A program made the position numbers and the translations under genes. 64,000 nt of DNA from the NCBI RefSeq assembly GCF_001412215.1, contig NZ_LLWP01000002.1:248001-312000 (forward strand), written 5' to 3'. This DNA is from Pedobacter sp. Hv1. GTDB taxonomy: Bacteria > Bacteroidota > Bacteroidia > Sphingobacteriales > Sphingobacteriaceae. Below, piece by piece: positions 62,138-64,000 of this stretch. A model generated the notes under the pieces. It was not told the DNA's origin and made no database searches. It was given only the letters and a program-made list of their open reading frames with translations. The first letter of the stretch is position 1. Each line of letters begins with the position of its first letter.

Positions 62138-62413
62138 ATTTAGGCGCAAGTTGCTTTGGGCTGTTTTTTTTATCAAATTTTTGTTAGTCGGAGATTAAAC
62201 GGATAAATATATCTAATACAACATTTTAATATGGGAATCCGTAATTTTCTATAACGTACATATCCTAGTTTTAAAAAAATTAATTCCATTAGAGGTTAAA
62301 CAATAGGAAAGAATGTTCACAATTTTTACATTTTAGGTTTTGTAGTAAATCATAGATACATTTATGCATTTCATAATTTAAATTAACATGTTATCTCAGA
62401 ATTAAAAAAAGCT
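62138..62413. other. AT-rich gap before the SIR2-AbiH unit
   Basis: No gene is seen. Base composition becomes visibly more AT-rich than in the preceding operon. A weak -7-like TACATTTA (62,357-62,364) and a 10-nt palindrome TAACATGTTA (62,384-62,393, 20 nt before the SIR2 start) are the only candidate control sites. Confidence 0.4.
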
Positions 62414-63514
62414 ATGAATAAAACAGTGTACATTTTAGGTGCTGGCTTTTCAATGAGTGCCGGAGCTCCTTCGCAAGAGAAATTAATTCAAAAAATGTTC
62501 GAGCTTCATAAGAAAGACAAATATATTTTTAATCCGTCAGCAATTAGGAAATTTAGACTATTCCTAAGTTCAACAATGCATATTCCAAAAAGACAGCATT
62601 ATGAAATCCCTCTTGAAGACATTTTTACACCTCTGGATAAATGCATTCAAGACAACTTAAGTTATCGTAACTTAAATCTAGATCAAGTAAAAGAAATACG
62701 AGGAATAGTATATTATTTGATTGGTAAAACATTACAGTATATTTTACAAATAAGCAATAAAGATTATATTAATAATTTTGCAAAACACCTAGTAGAAAAC
62801 TGCAAACAACGTAAAGACAATAAATATCGAAATTGGGATAACGTAAGTGTTTTAACATCAAATTGGGATATATTACTAGATACATCTGTGCAACAAATCA
62901 TTGATAATAATAGAGACTTAGCGGTTGTGGATTATTGTTGTCATATAAGTTCTTACAAAGAAGATGATGAAAGAGTCAAGCCAGGATTGGAAATATTAGG
63001 AAAGGGTGGTTATAACGTTAAAATTTTAAAACTACATGGCTCATTAAATTGGCTTCAATGTCCAAGATGCCAAAGAGTATATGTTGATTTGGATGATAAA
63101 ATTGCTATTAATCAGTATATCGCACCTATAAATTGTAGACATTGTAATAATAATTTTGGTGTTGAAAAATCTCATGAATTAAATTCTAATATGATCATGC
63201 CAACCTATTTAAAAAATTTATCAAATCCGCAATATAAATTAATATGGCAAAATGCAGGCATTGAATTGTCCGAAGCAAAAAAAATCGTTTTTATTGGCTA
63301 TTCATTACCCCAAGCCGACTATGAAATGAGACAATTATTATCTCGTATGATTAGGCCAAATGCAGAGATTGAAGTTGTTGGTTATTCTGATAATTCAGCT
63401 GTAGACATAGAATTTCAGAACTTATCAAATAGATATAAAAATTTTTTCGGAAAAAGATTAAAACTTCCAATCTATTACAAAGGGGCAAAACAATATATAG
63501 ATGATCATTTCTAA
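62414..63514 (+). CDS. SIR2-like protein with zinc-knuckle motif (probable defence NADase)
   Basis: The NAD-binding loop is YILGAGFSMSAGAP (residues 6-19), a sirtuin/STALD-type GAGxSxxxGxP. TSNWD at 148-152 and the catalytic-type His in KLHGSLNW (His208) follow. Two CxxC pairs, CPRC (216-219) and CRHC (241-244), form a sirtuin-like zinc knuckle, then FIGYSLPQAD (293-302). SIR2-like proteins in phage defence (ThsA, DSR1/2, SIR2-HerA) deplete NAD. At 366 residues it is nearly all SIR2 core with a ~120-residue helical insertion after the first loop. The AbiH-family gene follows 6 nt later. NADase activity is inferred. Confidence 0.85.
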   Translation: MNKTVYILGAGFSMSAGAPSQEKLIQKMFELHKKDKYIFNPSAIRKFRLFLSSTMHIPKRQHYEIPLEDIFTPLDKCIQDNLSYRNLNLDQVKEIRGIVYYLIGKTLQYILQISNKDYINNFAKHLVENCKQRKDNKYRNWDNVSVLTSNWDILLDTSVQQIIDNNRDLAVVDYCCHISSYKEDDERVKPGLEILGKGGYNVKILKLHGSLNWLQCPRCQRVYVDLDDKIAINQYIAPINCRHCNNNFGVEKSHELNSNMIMPTYLKNLSNPQYKLIWQNAGIELSEAKKIVFIGYSLPQADYEMRQLLSRMIRPNAEIEVVGYSDNSAVDIEFQNLSNRYKNFFGKRLKLPIYYKGAKQYIDDHF

Positions 63515-63520
63515 GAAGGT

Positions 63521-64000
63521 ATGAACAGATTAATTTTAATTGGGAATGGTTTTGATTTAGCTCATGGAATGAAAACAAGTTATAATGATTTTATTCTGTG
63601 GTATCTAACAAACTGCTTTTCTAAATCAGGTGATGGCTATGAAGATGATTTACTAATAATACAGGCTAATAGTTATGTGTATGTTCACCAAGAACTTGCT
63701 GGAAAAACAATACCTGAATATATAAAAGAGCATTATGAAAATGGTACGCTAAATTCTTTAATGCAAATAAAACATGATTATGTTTCTGATTTTATAACAT
63801 CTAGCGACCACTATAGATCGAGGCAGCCAGAGTGGACATCAGCATTTAAAGTACAAATCAAATCTGAACTTCTAACTCAGATGATTAACAATTGCGCCAT
63901 AGATAAGTGGGTTGACATAGAAAATTTATTTTATAGTTCATTGAAAAAAGCATTGACGGTAGAGAATCAAAATAAAGACCGAGATGTAAAAGATTTAAAC
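63521..64000 (+). CDS. AbiH family abortive-infection protein (3' end outside window)
   Basis: Open from an ATG at 63521 to the window end; 160 residues are visible. The N-terminus RLILIGNGFDLAHGMKTSYN and DF24 match the AbiH family of phage-resistance proteins. The later WVDIENLFYSSLKKAL at 130-145 fits the family's conserved WxDxE region. Its IGNGFD loop resembles the nucleotide-binding loop of SIR2-like proteins, so the two products may be distantly related. AbiH from Lactococcus blocks phage growth by an unknown route. The frame continues past the window, so length and C-terminus are unseen. Confidence 0.85.
   Translation, partial: MNRLILIGNGFDLAHGMKTSYNDFILWYLTNCFSKSGDGYEDDLLIIQANSYVYVHQELAGKTIPEYIKEHYENGTLNSLMQIKHDYVSDFITSSDHYRSRQPEWTSAFKVQIKSELLTQMINNCAIDKWVDIENLFYSSLKKALTVENQNKDRDVKDLN

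Overview
The window looks like chromosome of a Bacteroidota bacterium, most likely a Pedobacter-like member of the Sphingobacteriaceae. It has AT-rich intergenic DNA, few recognisable Shine-Dalgarno sites and TAnnTTTG-type -7 promoter elements close to start codons. It also carries lineage-typical genes: fimbrillin-family lipoproteins, an HME-RND pump fused to a TolC-like domain, DUF2851, DUF3822 next to rsmD, Rho with a long N-terminal insertion, and ftsK followed by lolA. I assign the genus by family resemblance only. No rRNA, CRISPR array, integrase or insertion sequence was seen.

Left part (1-14,100): an ankyrin-repeat secreted protein cut by the window edge, then two RND efflux operons on the minus strand. 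The first is a heavy-metal type (adaptor lipoprotein plus a CusA/CzcA pump with a fused outer-membrane factor, preceded by a small His/Asp-rich exported protein). The second is an AcrAB-TolC-like multidrug set closed by a perfect 16-bp terminator stem. Each operon is preceded by a small exported protein of unknown function.

Middle-left (14,200-34,900): an accessory region of secreted and envelope proteins. It holds an alpha/beta hydrolase, two tandem fimbrillin-like lipoproteins (one carrying a DRGH nuclease domain, the other a different C-terminal domain), YceI, a cyclophilin and a PAP2 phosphatase with a long C-terminal extension. It also holds a class C beta-lactamase-like hydrolase, a duplicated small membrane-protein cassette, an AAA ATPase, a zincin-like peptidase, and a TlpA-like thioredoxin protein followed by a LytS/LytTR two-component pair. 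The TlpA and LytS genes share a duplicated promoter/leader with a conserved palindrome.

Middle-right (34,900-62,100): mostly housekeeping. In order: tRNA-Leu(GAG), an MBL hydrolase, lolA, ftsK, a possible small RNA or leader peptide, an ankyrin protein, PspC/DUF2851, an EamA transporter, pyrF, rho, pssA, Hpt, folK, sppA, idi, a cold-shock protein, a histidine kinase, a RecD-like helicase, DUF3822-rsmD, a sialate esterase, coaD, TraB/GumN, an ECF sigma factor with a membrane partner, a lipoprotein, and a NUDIX/pyrE divergent pair whose start codons overlap. Three intergenic gaps carry a degenerate repeat family built on AAGTA/AACTT words.

Right edge (62,200-64,000): an AT-rich two-gene unit encoding a SIR2-like protein with a zinc-knuckle signature and an AbiH-family protein cut by the window end. 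This is a likely anti-phage defence module and the most interesting candidate system here.
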